Positions 25,177 to 37,158 of a DNA stretch of 64,000 bases are shown one piece after another. Source of the DNA: Thamnaconus septentrionalis. Taxonomy: Eukaryota; Chordata; Actinopteri; Tetraodontiformes; Monacanthidae. Location: NCBI GenBank assembly GCA_009823395.1, contig CM020515.1, positions 7,796,489 through 7,860,488 of the forward strand, read 5' to 3'. Position numbers and translations under genes: made by a program. The notes beneath the pieces were generated by a model, which was not told the DNA's origin, did no database searches, and was given only the letters and a program-made list of their open reading frames with translations. The first letter of the stretch is position 1. Each line of letters starts with the position of its first letter.

Positions 25177-28100
25177 AACGCCCGATTCCGAGGCACCCAC
25201 CTTCAAAATCGGGGTCGGCGGGCTGGACGGGGTCACCGGACTCATCGGACACGACCCGACCGTCAGCCGGCTCATCTGCACGCCGATCCCCGCCGGCGAG
25301 TGCAACCCGAGAAACTTTCACCAGCAGGCGGACGAGCCGTCGCCGTACGCGTCGCGGGACGACTCGGGCTACCTCCGCACCACCGCCGACGAGCTCCGGC
25401 GGACGGTGCTGCAGCAGAAGGACCAGATCTTGGCGGACCAGAGGACCATCCGGGAGCTGACGGGCAAGCTGTCCGAGTGCGAGAAGGGCTTGAACGGCAG
25501 GAGCAGCCCGGACAGACGCGGGGGAGCCGTGAGGCTCCTGGGGGCCCACAGCTTGGCGGAGGAAGGGACGCACCCCGAGCGGATTATGGTGCGGGACAGC
25601 CCGGCTTCGGCGGCGGATGGCGTCCACCTGCTCGCCGTCAGTGCCGTGGACGAGCTGGAGCAGGCGATCACTCAGCTCAAAGACCGCATAGAGAAGCTGG
25701 AGGTATGCCGAGTGTGGAGATGCAAAAAGAGCCTTCATCTCCTGCATGCAGCTCACTAATGGTTGGATCTGGGTGAAAGTGCTTGTTTGGTCCAACATGC
25801 TATGGACCTCATTATGTAAAAAGGTGTTCTGATACGACAGCAGCTTGTATCATGCATGGTGACTCTCAAAGTTTAGCAAAAAATGTAGCTCTTTTTTAAT
25901 TCCGTTTTCTGCTAACCAATTGTATAATAAACTAAAGTTGCCCAAAAGTCTTCAGGGTTGCTTCTTTTGTAAAGAGCATCAAGTGATTTAGGAAATATGG
26001 TCACAGCAGCAGGGTGAAACCTCAGATGCTCCCTTAGCCTGCTTGCAGTCAGATTAATTTCTAGTCACTGTTGCTGATCCCATCAAACCGTTTCCTCGTA
26101 TCGCAAATGATCATCAATTATTTTTTTATTACCACTGCTGAGGCTGCCAGAGGGCTTTCGAATGAGATGAGACGCAACGTGCAGCAGGGGGTGAAGGCGG
26201 GGAAACAGTTGGGAGGAGGAAGTGCAGGTAAAGTGAGGAAGGTGTGAAGGAGGGGAATGTAAAAGAGGGGGAGGAGTAGGAGGGAGCATGAAACACGCCT
26301 CCGTCTGACCGCCGTCCCATGATGTACAACCTCGTTTTTTTTTTTTCTTTTTCTTTGATCAAATTTCATCCATAATTCATGAGTTGCCATTTGTCGTAGG
26401 CGCAGAGTGGACGCGCGTTCCCGTGCAGCGTTCACGGGTCATTTTCTTTGAGGATTACACACACTTAATCTTGTCAAGTATGTTGTAAACAGCAGATGAG
26501 GAACGTGCACTAGGCACTAGGTGGAGGGTTTCCAAGAGAAGAGATCAAGGATGCGAGAGTAAAATCGGACCGGTCTCGGAGTGGCAACATTACTCTGCTC
26601 TCTCTTTTTTTCCCTCCCCCGCTCTCTTTCCTTCTTTAGCCATCCAAGTCACGTTCCTGTGTACAGCAGGTACTTGGCCCACTTCACTGTAGCGCGATCA
26701 GATCTGGTCGCTGGAAGGCGAACGCTCGCCAGGGACTCGAGGTCGGCCCGACGCGTCCGTTCTCGCCATTTCTGATACGCGAGAAGGTGATTTAATCTGG
26801 CCGATCTGGTGTCAACAGCAGCCTTTTAACCTCCAAAATCATTGCTGAGTCACTCAGCCGTCGTTTAGTTCCTCGTTTCTCCACTGTGGCCGAGTGTCAA
26901 ATTCAAATGCTTATTTGAAGCATCAAAGATCTCATGTATTACTACATTTCAGAGCTTCAGGTTCCACCTTGGAATCCAGTGATGGATCTTCTCATGATTA
27001 ACTGAAGGAAGAAAGAAAACAGCACAGTTATTCCCCTTTTTTGAGTTTTAGCCTCCAAAAAAAACAACAACACAAATCTGATGCTTTGCTGGATGAGGAC
27101 AGAAACGAGGTGTGTTAGGGCGGAACAAACACCTGGTTGGGGGGTGTTGTAGCTAACCGTCCCAGTGTAACATCTGTGCCCTTGTTCTCATCACAAATGG
27201 ATGATGTGGTGAACTGTTTTAGGAAACATTTTTAGAAAACTAGAGCAGAAGAAAGAGGGAAACTGTGGACTTCGAGGACATCGTCAAAGTGGATTTTGCA
27301 TAATATTGGGCCTATAAATCATGTGATTGTTTGGCTGGTCCTGTTGTATTGTCGCACTAGTTGGATACGCATGCACAGGGAAAAAATACCAATAGAAAAG
27401 CAGTGAAGCATTTAGTAAAGTGGAGACACTTTATATATGTTTTCTCTTTTCGCCAGGCGTTGAAAAAAGTGTGTTTGTTTGTTTTTTTTGAGAAGTCCGC
27501 AACTTTCAAGCGTGTGAATAGCAGCCCCGGAGTCTCACCCCGGGCTCGATAACAGAGCTGTCACATGTATTTGAGTGTAGACCAAGTCCCAGCTCGTGGC
27601 TCCCCCCGAACATCAGCGGGTGCATCAGCGCAGTCACTAGTGATCTTTGTACCTGCCAGTCCCCAAACGCCACGTATCTCAGCGAGTCTCATGAGTTTGT
27701 TCAGAAATTCCTTATGTCAGACATAGGAATGTTGTCTGTCTGTCTGTCTGTCTGCTCCCGAAGACACCTCCAGTCGTCGTATTGCAGAGCAGGCGCTAAA
27801 TGCAGTGTCGGAGGTACCTTCGGTTTTTTGGAACCGGTGAAGACTGTCTCTATTTTCTGCCAGCGTGGGATGATGCAGTTTTTATGAGTGTTTGTTGATC
27901 CTGAAACTCACTTTTCCCCTCCATCATATAGGAGTTCCTCGCTGCAGTTTCTCTCAGCTTGGCGATCGGATGTTGAACCATGTTTCCATGGGGAAGGGAA
28001 ATATCAGTTGGCTTTAGTTAGTAACCGGGTGGAATTGTTTGATGCGCTGGACTTAGTTTTGAGATCTGTTTTTGCCCAAAATATCACAAAGGCAACTTGC

Positions 28101-31100
28101 GACATCAGTGATAATACATCAGTTTGAAGAAGGTTGGGTTGACATCACTGACAGATGGATTCTCCGGATTTCTCGTTTTTTTCAGCTGCACTGCAGATGC
28201 TACATTTTCATGAAACGTGTGTAAGAATTACTTGCATTTATTTTGTTGTAATGTGCAATTTCTCTGTCCTTTCCAAATAAAGAAAGAATCTCAAAAAAAA
28301 AAAAAAAAAAGAACTACTTGCAACGAGAAACAAGTGAGATGGAAATTGGCTGGATTTTCAACAACAGCCCTTTTTTTTAAGGCTTTGGCCTACATCAATT
28401 AGCATAAGAGAGCAGAACGAGTGGAATTTGAATTCTGGGACCAATTCCAAAATCCATCAACTCGAATTTATGAAGTTCTGGGAGGACGTGTCTTTCAAAT
28501 AATGACTACATCAAACAGTAACAACAGACATTAAATTGCCATTAAAGGAAAATTTAAGTGGAAATGTAGACGATATAAAATAACTTAATCCAGCCAATAG
28601 TCGTCAAAAGGACTCCTGGGATAAAAACAAGACTTTGATTATGAAATAGTGCATCCCGTTTGCATACATCGCTAAGTGCAAGGGTTCAATGGATCCAATA
28701 GCTGAGATTTATTGCCCCTCCGTCTCCTCTGCAGTCAGACATCGGCCCGTTTTCTCACATCCAGACGGGCAGCAACACCTCTGGAGTGCCGGAGGAAGAT
28801 GGGACGTCTGGCAACCCCGGAGTTGCTGTTGCTGCTGCTGCTGCTGCTGCTGGTGGTGGCGGCGACGGCGGTGGGGACAAGCCATGGAGGATGGAGGACC
28901 TGGAGGGCGAGCTGAGGAGGAAGGTGGAGCTTCTGGACAAAGAGAGAAAAGCCCTGAGGCTGGAGGCCGAGAGGCAAAGACAAGAAATTGACCGCGGCAT
29001 CAACAAGCTGCATCACAGGCTGTCGGGGCTGGAGGACGGTGGGTATCAAAGGTGGAGGGACGGATTAGAATGCCAAGATGAAACATGTCCACGAATATAA
29101 TCGCTTTTTGATGACTTGCACCACTGATGAAGGCGGAAAAGTTTCATATTTGTCGGACTGAATCAAGCCACTGGGTGATTTATGATGAATAAATTAGACT
29201 TAATTTATGTCGGTTGGAAAAAGGGGGAAGAAAGATCTGAAAGACTGTAAAATCCGACGGCCCGGCTGAAAAAACACATCAGATGTTTTGATCTTTTTGA
29301 TCCCTCTACCAGAAAACCGCTAGTCTCCCTCATTGGTGGTGTGTCACTCCCCCCCCCCCTCCACTCAGGTATCCTGGGACCTTCTTTCCCGGAGGGCTTC
29401 AGGCTGTCCTTCCCCACTCGGACCAACTACATGTACGCGCTGGTGAAGCAGTCCCTCCCCGCCCTGCGGGCCTTCACCGTCTGCCTGTGGCTGCGGCCCG
29501 CCGAGGGAGGGATCGGGACCCCCCTGTCGTACGCCGTCCCCTCGCAGCCCAACGAGCTGGTGCTGCTGCAGGGCCTGCACACCCCCACCGAGCTGCTCGT
29601 CAACGACAAGGTACCACCGCCGCCACGCTTTTATCGGGTTTATGCTCCTCTTAGAATGAATGTCAGCATGAGGAGAATCATTTCTGGAAATTTTTTTTCA
29701 TATTTTTTTGACAGGATGGCTGGATAAGTTTCAACTCTCAGCTTAAAAAAAAGTCAATTGTTCAGCCTGTTTGATGTCCATTAGAGTTCAACAGTGTGGA
29801 CGTACACGGCCGTTCAAAAGTTTGGGGTCGTTAACTCATTTCTGCATTGGACTCCATTATAACCACTTTTCTGAAATAATGATCTTGAATGCTCTGCGAT
29901 CATTACGAGCGCACGAAAATCAGTCCAGATGTGCTTAACAATTATGGGAACATTTTAATGTTTCCGGTGTATAATTAAAAGTGATATAAAAAATATCAGT
30001 GAAATATAAACCATAATGCTTTGTTTACTATTTTATGGTGTAGCACAAAAAAACTAAGTATAATTATACAAAGCTTTGTTTTGCAATTTTAAAGCATTCA
30101 ACTTGTGTAATGATGGCCGCGGATTGAGTGAGACATTCACGGCAACAACTGTCATAGCCATCCCATAATGTGTTCAACACATCCTCACTGACTTCCACGC
30201 ACTGGCGATGTTCTTAGAGCATTCAAGGAGATTATTTCATGAAGCTGCTTATAATGGAGTTCAATGCAGAAATGAGTCGGTGACCTCAAACCTTTAAGTG
30301 GCCGTGTATGTTAATTTAATTTTTTTTTTCTGACCCAACACTCTCCATGTATCCAGGTGTAAAATCTGATTGGTTCTAATCACAAATAATTCCAAATCAC
30401 CAGCGCCGCTTCAACACATCAATTCATACTCGACAAGAAGATGAATCTGTGAGATTAGCCGCTGCGTGATTGTGTCCGCGTCGACTCAAAGTGTGATGTG
30501 GAAGGCATCTATCCATTCGGAAGAGGGTTGTGAATGTATGTCAATATGGCTGCGCCATTGCCTTAATAATTCATGGGGGGAGCAATTTCCCTCACGTCAG
30601 AAACTTAATAAAGCCCATTAACATTCTTCAAGCCGGTCAAGATTTTTTTTTTTTAGCCTCTAATTAAATAACAAAGCTTTGATTAAAATTTTGGCGTCTT
30701 AAAGCAAATTTTATGACGCTTGATTGGCTGGAAGGATTGCAGGATCTCCACCCCTGACACCCCACCGCTTTTCCACTTACACTATATATAAAAGGCGGCG
30801 GCGGCGCGAGTCGACTTCATAATGCCTGCTACAGGAGGAGGGAGTGCGGCGCATTAGCATACAAATAAGCGGAACATGTCAAATGAAAGAGGCAATTTGG
30901 GAGACAAGCTAAATGACGCAGTAATGTGGCGCCTGGGGCGAGGGAGGGGGGCTGGTGGTGGTCGTGAAATGACTTAAGGTGTAATTCAAAAGAGTCATTA
31001 TGCTAATAGGAGCCGCGGGGACAAAGTTCTGTGTCCTTGGAGGCGATGGGAATGTGCGTATCATATCCAACTTTTATCCCCTGAAGAATCGAGGCAGCAG

Positions 31101-31240
31101 TGAGACGTTTGAGTGCAGGACAAACGGCTCTGAAGCTGCTGCTGCTGCCGCTGCTGCTGCATCCTGAAGTCATGTTTTACCTTCAACAATAGCAGAATAC
31201 AAATATCCAACTCCGACTCACCGCCGCCCCCTCATGCTCT

Positions 31241-31289
<49 letters not shown>

Positions 31290-32085
31290 AGGTGGCACAG
31301 TTGCCTCTAAATCTCTCCCGGGGCAGCTGGCAGCACATCTGCGTGAGCTGGAGCCAGAAGGGCGGAGCCTGGCAGGCGTACCAGGGGGGAAAGCTGAGGG
31401 GCGAGGGCCACGCGCTGGCCGCCGGACACCACATCCGCCCCGGGGGAGTGTTCATACTGGGCCAGGAGCAGGTCAGTCCTAACAAGAGTGTGAAGTGTGA
31501 AGTGACGTTTCGAGTGGATTGGGGGAAAATCTGGCGAGTTACTGCGTCAGAAATCAACAGGAGTGCGTTTGTCACGCTGCTGCTGACTGCAGCTGCGGCA
31601 ACTTCTCCATAACGACCAGACAAGAATTTAAAAGCTGTAAACGCTCCGAGAGCTTTGCTGTATAAGCACGCGCCGTAAATCTACAAAGCCCGGGTAGCTG
31701 AAGTACCGTTAGCGGAAACACTGTAAATAAGTCCAGCAGCGAAAAAAAGAAATGAAAGAAATGACTGGAAAATGCAAGGTGTGAATTTCCTCTTTCGTGT
31801 GTTTTCCAACCGACTCTTCGCTGTCCACCAAACCTTCCGCCGACGGATCTCCAGGACTCCCTGGGCGGCGGCTTCGACTCGTCCCAGGCCCTGGTTGGAG
31901 AGCTGTCCCAGGTGGGCCTCTGGGACAGGGTGCTGCCCCCCAGCCAGGTGGCCAGCTTGGCCCGCTGCGGCCGAGTCAGCCAGGGGGGCGTGGCCTCCTG
32001 GAGCGAGCGAGCGGTGGAGGTCCACGGCGGAGCGACCAAGGACCCCGGCGAGCCGTGTAGCAAACACAACCGGAGTTCGCAGTGA
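24953..32085 (+). CDS. nptxr: Neuronal pentraxin receptor, complete, five exons, CUG start
   Basis: Family role: type II membrane neuronal pentraxin of synapses; it assembles with NPTX1/2 and clusters AMPA receptors. Exons: 24953-25702, 28735-29038, 29369-29610, 31292-31471 and 31855-32085, phases consistent, 568 aa. The N-terminus (KFIVIILAAGMVAFIGAVI) matches the mammalian protein from its first residue, and here that residue is CTG preceded by GCCGCCACC. Residues 3-25 are the membrane segment. Coiled-coil/heptad regions follow around 150-190 and 225-345. The pentraxin domain begins near residue 360. Cys390 and Cys449 are the expected disulfide pair, and QHICVSWSQ is the pentraxin signature, with Q at the final S/T position. 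Exon 2 carries an Ala/Gly run (seven Ala, then Gly-rich) encoded by GCT/GGN repeats. The mammalian protein is about 500 residues. Which fish paralogue (a or b) is unresolved. Confidence 0.95.
29805..30306. mobile_element. Tc1/mariner-like MITE with ~110-bp inverted repeats in nptxr intron 3
   Basis: The element begins CACGGCCGTTCAAAAG and its reverse complement begins CACGGCCACTTAAAGG. Similarity continues for about 110 bases (shared blocks: ACTCATTTCTGCATTG, CTCCATTATAA, CTTGAATGCTCT). Both ends are flanked by TA (29803-29804, 30307-30308), the target duplication of Tc1/mariner-type transposons. The 502-bp body has no ORF. Confidence 0.85.
31244..31285. repeat. (TA)21 tract against the nptxr exon 4 acceptor
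   Basis: About 42 bases of pure TA end six bases before exon 4. The acceptor is TATATCCCTAG followed by the exon, so the normal polypyrimidine tract is replaced by alternating TA. Confidence 0.95.
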
Positions 32086-33761
32086 CTGGTGACGAAGGCG
32101 GAGGAAGGGCGAGAAGAAACAGAACCATGAAGGAGAGGTCGGCAGTGTTTTTGTTTGTTTATATTTTGCTTTTTTTGGAACAGTATTGGGTTTGGCAATG
32201 ACCGACACGTATTTGTACGTTTAATTTAGTCGGTATGTATCTTCATCGTTCACCACCGGCTTCACTTAGCAAGCAGCTATGCTGAGGTGGTCGAGGGAAG
32301 GAGGGAGTTTCTCATCAGTTGAGTTGCTGGCTGGCGCTCGTGGTTACACATCTGCGTTGGTTCCTCAAGCTAGCATGGGCCTAGCCTAGGCACACATCTC
32401 CCAGCTCAGCTAAACTAACAGGCGTTAGCTAGCTCGTAATTTGACGATTTTTCATGAAGCCAACCAAGAACGACGCTGAAGTACGTACCGAGAAAAAAAA
32501 CGTAAACCACTTCATGAAATGAAAAGTGAAATAGAAAACACATGCTAGCCAGACTTTGGCGGGGGAGACGAGCCACTTTAAAATGTCCCCCCGCCCCCGG
32601 GGGAGGTCAGGGGTCAACTCAAAGTCAAATAGCTGCAATGAGGTAGCGCCGGTGAGAGCGGCGAGAATGTTAAGCTTCAGGTGTCGAGGAGCGGGTGACG
32701 AAAGAGACAGAGATAGATAGACGGAGGAGGCGGAGGAGCGATGGAAACGCACGGTCCAGCCACGCGAAAACGGCGGGCGTCCTCGCTGTCTCTTCTTGTA
32801 CCTAAAATAATCCGCTGAGCGCAAAAATCTATAATAAGCCGACTCGTTCCCCCAGGAGGTGACCAGCGCCAGGCTCCTTTTTTTGGAGCTTCCGTTTAAT
32901 TTTCTTTTTCTTTTTTTTGGAAACAAGCTTTTTGCTCTATTTCTGTCTCGCAGCAGTGAAAATCAAGGTCAAAGCGCGACCCGCAGGCGGCGGAGCGAGA
33001 TGCGGGCGAGATGTCTAACGTATTGCCGAAAGAGTTGCGCCGTCCGAGTAGTTTCAGCATGGCTGTTTAAAGTGGACCAATGTTACATTCCATGCATGAG
33101 TCGTATGCTTGCAGCGCTCTTTGACAGTTTTACCAGTTAGACTGTAGCTGACTGGAATCTTTTTTTTTTTGGACGTGGGGCTCTATATTCCTATAGCTTA
33201 AAAAAAAAAAAAAATGGGATTATTTGTTTTTCTGTTTTTTGGAAAGTGCCTGTCAGAGTTTCTAGGCCAATGTAAACATATGATTGAAACTTTTCTCCAG
33301 ATTGAAAAAAAAAAATGACACTGCAAGAAATGTGTTTTTCCGACTAGCTAAGCCACGGCGTCGACGAGACGCTCGAGACACACTTTGCTAAGTCGGCTCC
33401 AAATGATCTCGCTGTGCCAAACAGTGTCTCTGGCGATGCCTCTCCGTATTTACTCTAAATGATGATGCCTGATGTCTGTTCAGCTCAAATCTGAGCTGCT
33501 TTTTATTCGTTATTTTTTAATGATTTCGATTTATTTTATTTTCTTTTTTTTTAACATCGATGTTGCATTATCCTGTTTCCTGTTATCGGGATTGAACGCT
33601 TTTGAACTCTATTGCCAGTGTTTTGTCTTCTCCTGTGTGGCTCCCGTTTGTCCCCCCACTGCCTTGTCTTGTGTCCGCTGTCCGCTGTGTCCCCGTCATG
33701 GTGTCGTATCCGTATCCGCGTATGTAACCTTCCCGCGCAAGGCCGAGAATCCTTTATTAAA
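32086..33761 (+). other. Probable nptxr 3' UTR
   Basis: There is no coding exon between the nptxr stop and an ATTAAA at 33756-33761, which is followed by a GT-rich then C-rich stretch. This is the first well-placed signal I see, and mammalian NPTXR also has a long 3' UTR. The UTR end is inferred, not shown. Confidence 0.4.
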
Positions 33762-34287
33762 GCCCGACTTTTCAAATGAACGTGCGTGCCGACTCTCTCT
33801 GCCCCCCCCCCCCCACCCCCGGCTGGAGAGGCGAGTAAGAGACATCCTATGGGTTGTACTTTAAAGCCAAGGACGTGCACAGTTGAGAGCGCTCTCCACG
33901 CGAGCGAGCTAGGAAAACAATAATTACAACGCCGTTCCAGCTCTCGTTTTTTTTTTTTTTTTCTCTCAAGGGGAAAGACGTCCCGCCTCGGCTGCGGCGT
34001 TCCGCGCGGGGTTAATGGAGGATTTGTGAGGCTTCTTGCTGCGTATCGGCTCCGGGAGAAATGGCTTCTATTTTCGGAGGACATGTTTTCGGGATGTCCG
34101 GGAAGGCGCAGAGTGGCTGAAAGTCTTAAATGGACGCTACCTTGTGCAAAATACATGACACGCACACGGTTTAAAGGAAGGTAGCGTGATGATGGGGAGG
34201 AGGTAGGGGGACGGGCTGACTCTTCGAGTCTTCCTCTGAAAAGTAGGAAAAGTTTATTCAGGGGAAAGAAAGAGGCCAGAGACCACA

Positions 34288-34353
<66 letters not shown>

Positions 34354-34429
34354 GTATATATACCGTATATATATATATATATATATATACATATATGTAT
34401 GTGTGTATATATATAGATATATATTATAT

Positions 34430-34477
<48 letters not shown>

Positions 34478-34555
34478 GTGTAAGTATACGTATATGTGTA
34501 TATATGTATATACAGTATGTATATATACATACATACGTACATACATACATACAAA
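34288..34555. repeat. TA-rich compound microsatellite
   Basis: Mainly (TA)n with TATG, GTGT and CATA variants, about 270 bases. Predicted tyrosine/isoleucine ORFs here are artefacts. Confidence 0.97.
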
Positions 34556-35871
34556 TAGATTTGTGCTTCGCTGCTGCTCAGCAACCTTGCAGTCCTGAGA
34601 TTTCAGCTCTTTTACCACTTGGCATTGCCGAAAGCATCATTCGACAATGCCGATTGGTGGTCGTCCAACCAATCGGCCAAAAGCAGGAAGTGGCCACCCC
34701 CATAGCGGCTGTCATCAATCACAGAAGAAGAGGCGACGACAGAGGAAGACAACATGGCTCCTGATGCTGAAGAACTATGCATGGATGCAGCAGTGGTGTT
34801 TTCACACCCAAAGTGGAATAAAAATACATTAACGATAGAAAAATAAGCACTTCCAGCCCTACAGGAGCAGAGAAGGTGTTACAGCTTTTGCTCCCCAACA
34901 GGATTTGGTGGGGCTTTACGGTACTTTTATGGACTTTAGTTCAGTTAAGCGCTCCCGTCCTTCTTTGCTCACTGTGTCTTGTGTTGCATCCAAAAGAACT
35001 GGGAGGCCATTTGCTTCCTACAAGCAGTAGAAATTTTCAGAGGACCAACTTTAAAGACAAAGTATTCATCCAGTCAACTTTCAGAAGGCCCCGGTTTGTT
35101 TTCTGTTCTTTTCTGTGGGCTCCTTCCCAGACAGAGACTTGACGCCTCCTGGAAGCTTCCTCCTCTCACCACCACCAGATCAACAGCACAGGACAAACTC
35201 TTAATTCGCAAATGTCCAGGGCGACGTCAGGAGACTCATCTGCGTCGGACAGCAGGCGCCTTTGAAATCTGATTGGTCGCAGCGAGTGCTGCTTTGTCAC
35301 CGCGGAAAGCGAGAGAGTCGGAACAAGCTGTTTTAGAACATCGAGTCGTTTGTGGGAGGCGCTTTTCAACCTGAGCTCTGTCTGCCTCCACCGGCCAATC
35401 AGAATGAAATTCTTCCCTGGCAACCACCATTTGTCGTCTGTCAGGAAACTTTTCATTTCACTTTGATCCAAAATCGCTTCATCCTGACTTTTCCTGAGTG
35501 AAACTTTGCTTGCCTCGGTGAAACGGCGGGGGGAGGAAAAGAAAAAAAAGAAAAAAGCAGGCTTTCCGGGATCCGCGCTCCGAATCCATAAGTGTTAAAA
35601 AGAGACGCGTTCAATTCTGGTTTTCTCCTCCGCTCTCCGTCTCCGTCACCCTTCATTCCCCACCGGCTCTCATCTCGCACCCCCCACCCCGCTCCCCTCC
35701 CGTGTCATCTCCATTTCAGACCCTCGCCGCCTCATCGACTGTCATCTGCTCTTTAACTCAGGCCCTGATTTCCCTTCTGTCCCGCTGCTCAGCCATTCCT
35801 AAAGCCGAGGCGCCCCTCCGCGCGTCGACTGACAAAAGAGACGCAGCACGGCTGTCACTCTTGTCGAGGAA

Positions 35872-35979
<108 letters not shown>

Positions 35980-36491
35980 CACAAGAAGCTTTTCTTTCTT
36001 TCTTTCTTTTTTTAAGTAGCAATGAGTATGAATTTATTCATCTCAGGATCCGCCTGCCTCGAGACCTTGAGTCCTTCGCCATCGAGCTGTCACTTTTGGT
36101 CTTTAGAGCGATAGAGGCCAAAAAAATACCATGAGAAAACAAAGCGGAGCCAGGGCCGCCTGCACCCGAGGATGAGACGCCAGCGGGTGCGAGTCCGCTC
36201 CTGCGATCATCTCCGTAAGTGAGAGATTTACAGGTTAAGTCGGTCGGGGCTCATGCTGCCGCTGGCACACGACTCCCCTCTAAGCCCGGCCAAAGTCCCG
36301 CCAAAGTCCCGCTAACCCTGTTACAGCGTGACGCGCCTCCCCGCTGCTTGTGACAAACAGCTTCGGACTCGGCGTTAACCTGCTGCACTGATTTTGATTG
36401 GACTGCCACCAGTCTTAATTGGCTCACCGCGCAGTACACCATACAAAAGCTCTCTCTTGTTGTTTTGATGGAAATGCTGCCTGCTGGCCAC

Positions 36492-37158
36492 CAGAGGTAG
36501 GAAGTAACAAATACCTCGCGACTGTATTTAAGTACTTTTTCTGGTGTCTGTCGTTGACTTGACTATTTTCTGACAACTCCTTATTTGGATCTGTACTTAC
36601 TACTTCGTACTGTTGAAAGTAATTCACTTCTTATTTATTGTAGTTGTTGTTGGTTGAAGTGGAGCTATTTGAAGTATGCTGCCATATTTCAGAGGAAGAT
36701 TATTTTGGAGGAACCTCAGCTTTGGGGTCACTGGTCCCTACATTTTCAGGACAGTGAAAAATAAACAGAAAATAACATTGGTTCTTGTTATCAAAAGTTT
36801 CAACAACCAATAAAGGCTCACTGGTCAGAACTATTTGTTGTTGGTTTTGCTGCAGAAGTATGTTAAGCTGTTAAAAATGATCCAGATGCTCTTGAAGACC
36901 TCTGGTTAATTCAATCCAGACTATTCTGTCACAACTTTTTTGTTTTTGCAAAATGATCAACCAATGTATTGTTTCATTAATGGCAAAAATCCTGAAACAT
37001 TTTTACTTTTTGCTTGAGTACATTTCAGAACCTGCACTTTCTTACTTTTACTTGAGTAAAGGAGTCGAATGAGTACTTTCACTTTTACCAAAGCGTATTT
37101 TACAAAAGTATCCATGCTTTTACTTAAGTACAGACAGTGAATGTTTTCGCCATTTTTG
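36492..37158. mobile_element. hAT-type non-autonomous transposon with exact 8-bp target duplication
   Basis: The left end is CAGAGGTAGGAAGTAAC and the right end is degenerate (reverse complement CAAAAATGGCG). Sub-terminal TATTTAAGTACTTTT and TTTTACTTGAGTAAAGG motifs are characteristic of fish hAT elements. Identical CTGGCCAC octamers flank it (36484-36491 and 37159-37166). No transposase ORF. Confidence 0.8.

Noticed and set aside
24860..25798. 312-codon minus-strand open frame antisense to nptxr exon 1
   Set aside because: GC-rich coding DNA often leaves the antisense frame open. The plus strand clearly encodes NPTXR here and the antisense product is low-complexity Arg/Gly/Val.
31572..32198. 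208-codon minus-strand frame opposite nptxr exon 5
   Set aside because: Shadow of the GC-rich pentraxin exon. No family resemblance and no splice logic.
33551..34288. 245-codon minus-strand frame
   Set aside because: Basic, low-complexity composition, spans simple repeats, no domain recognised and no splice signals consistent with a gene.
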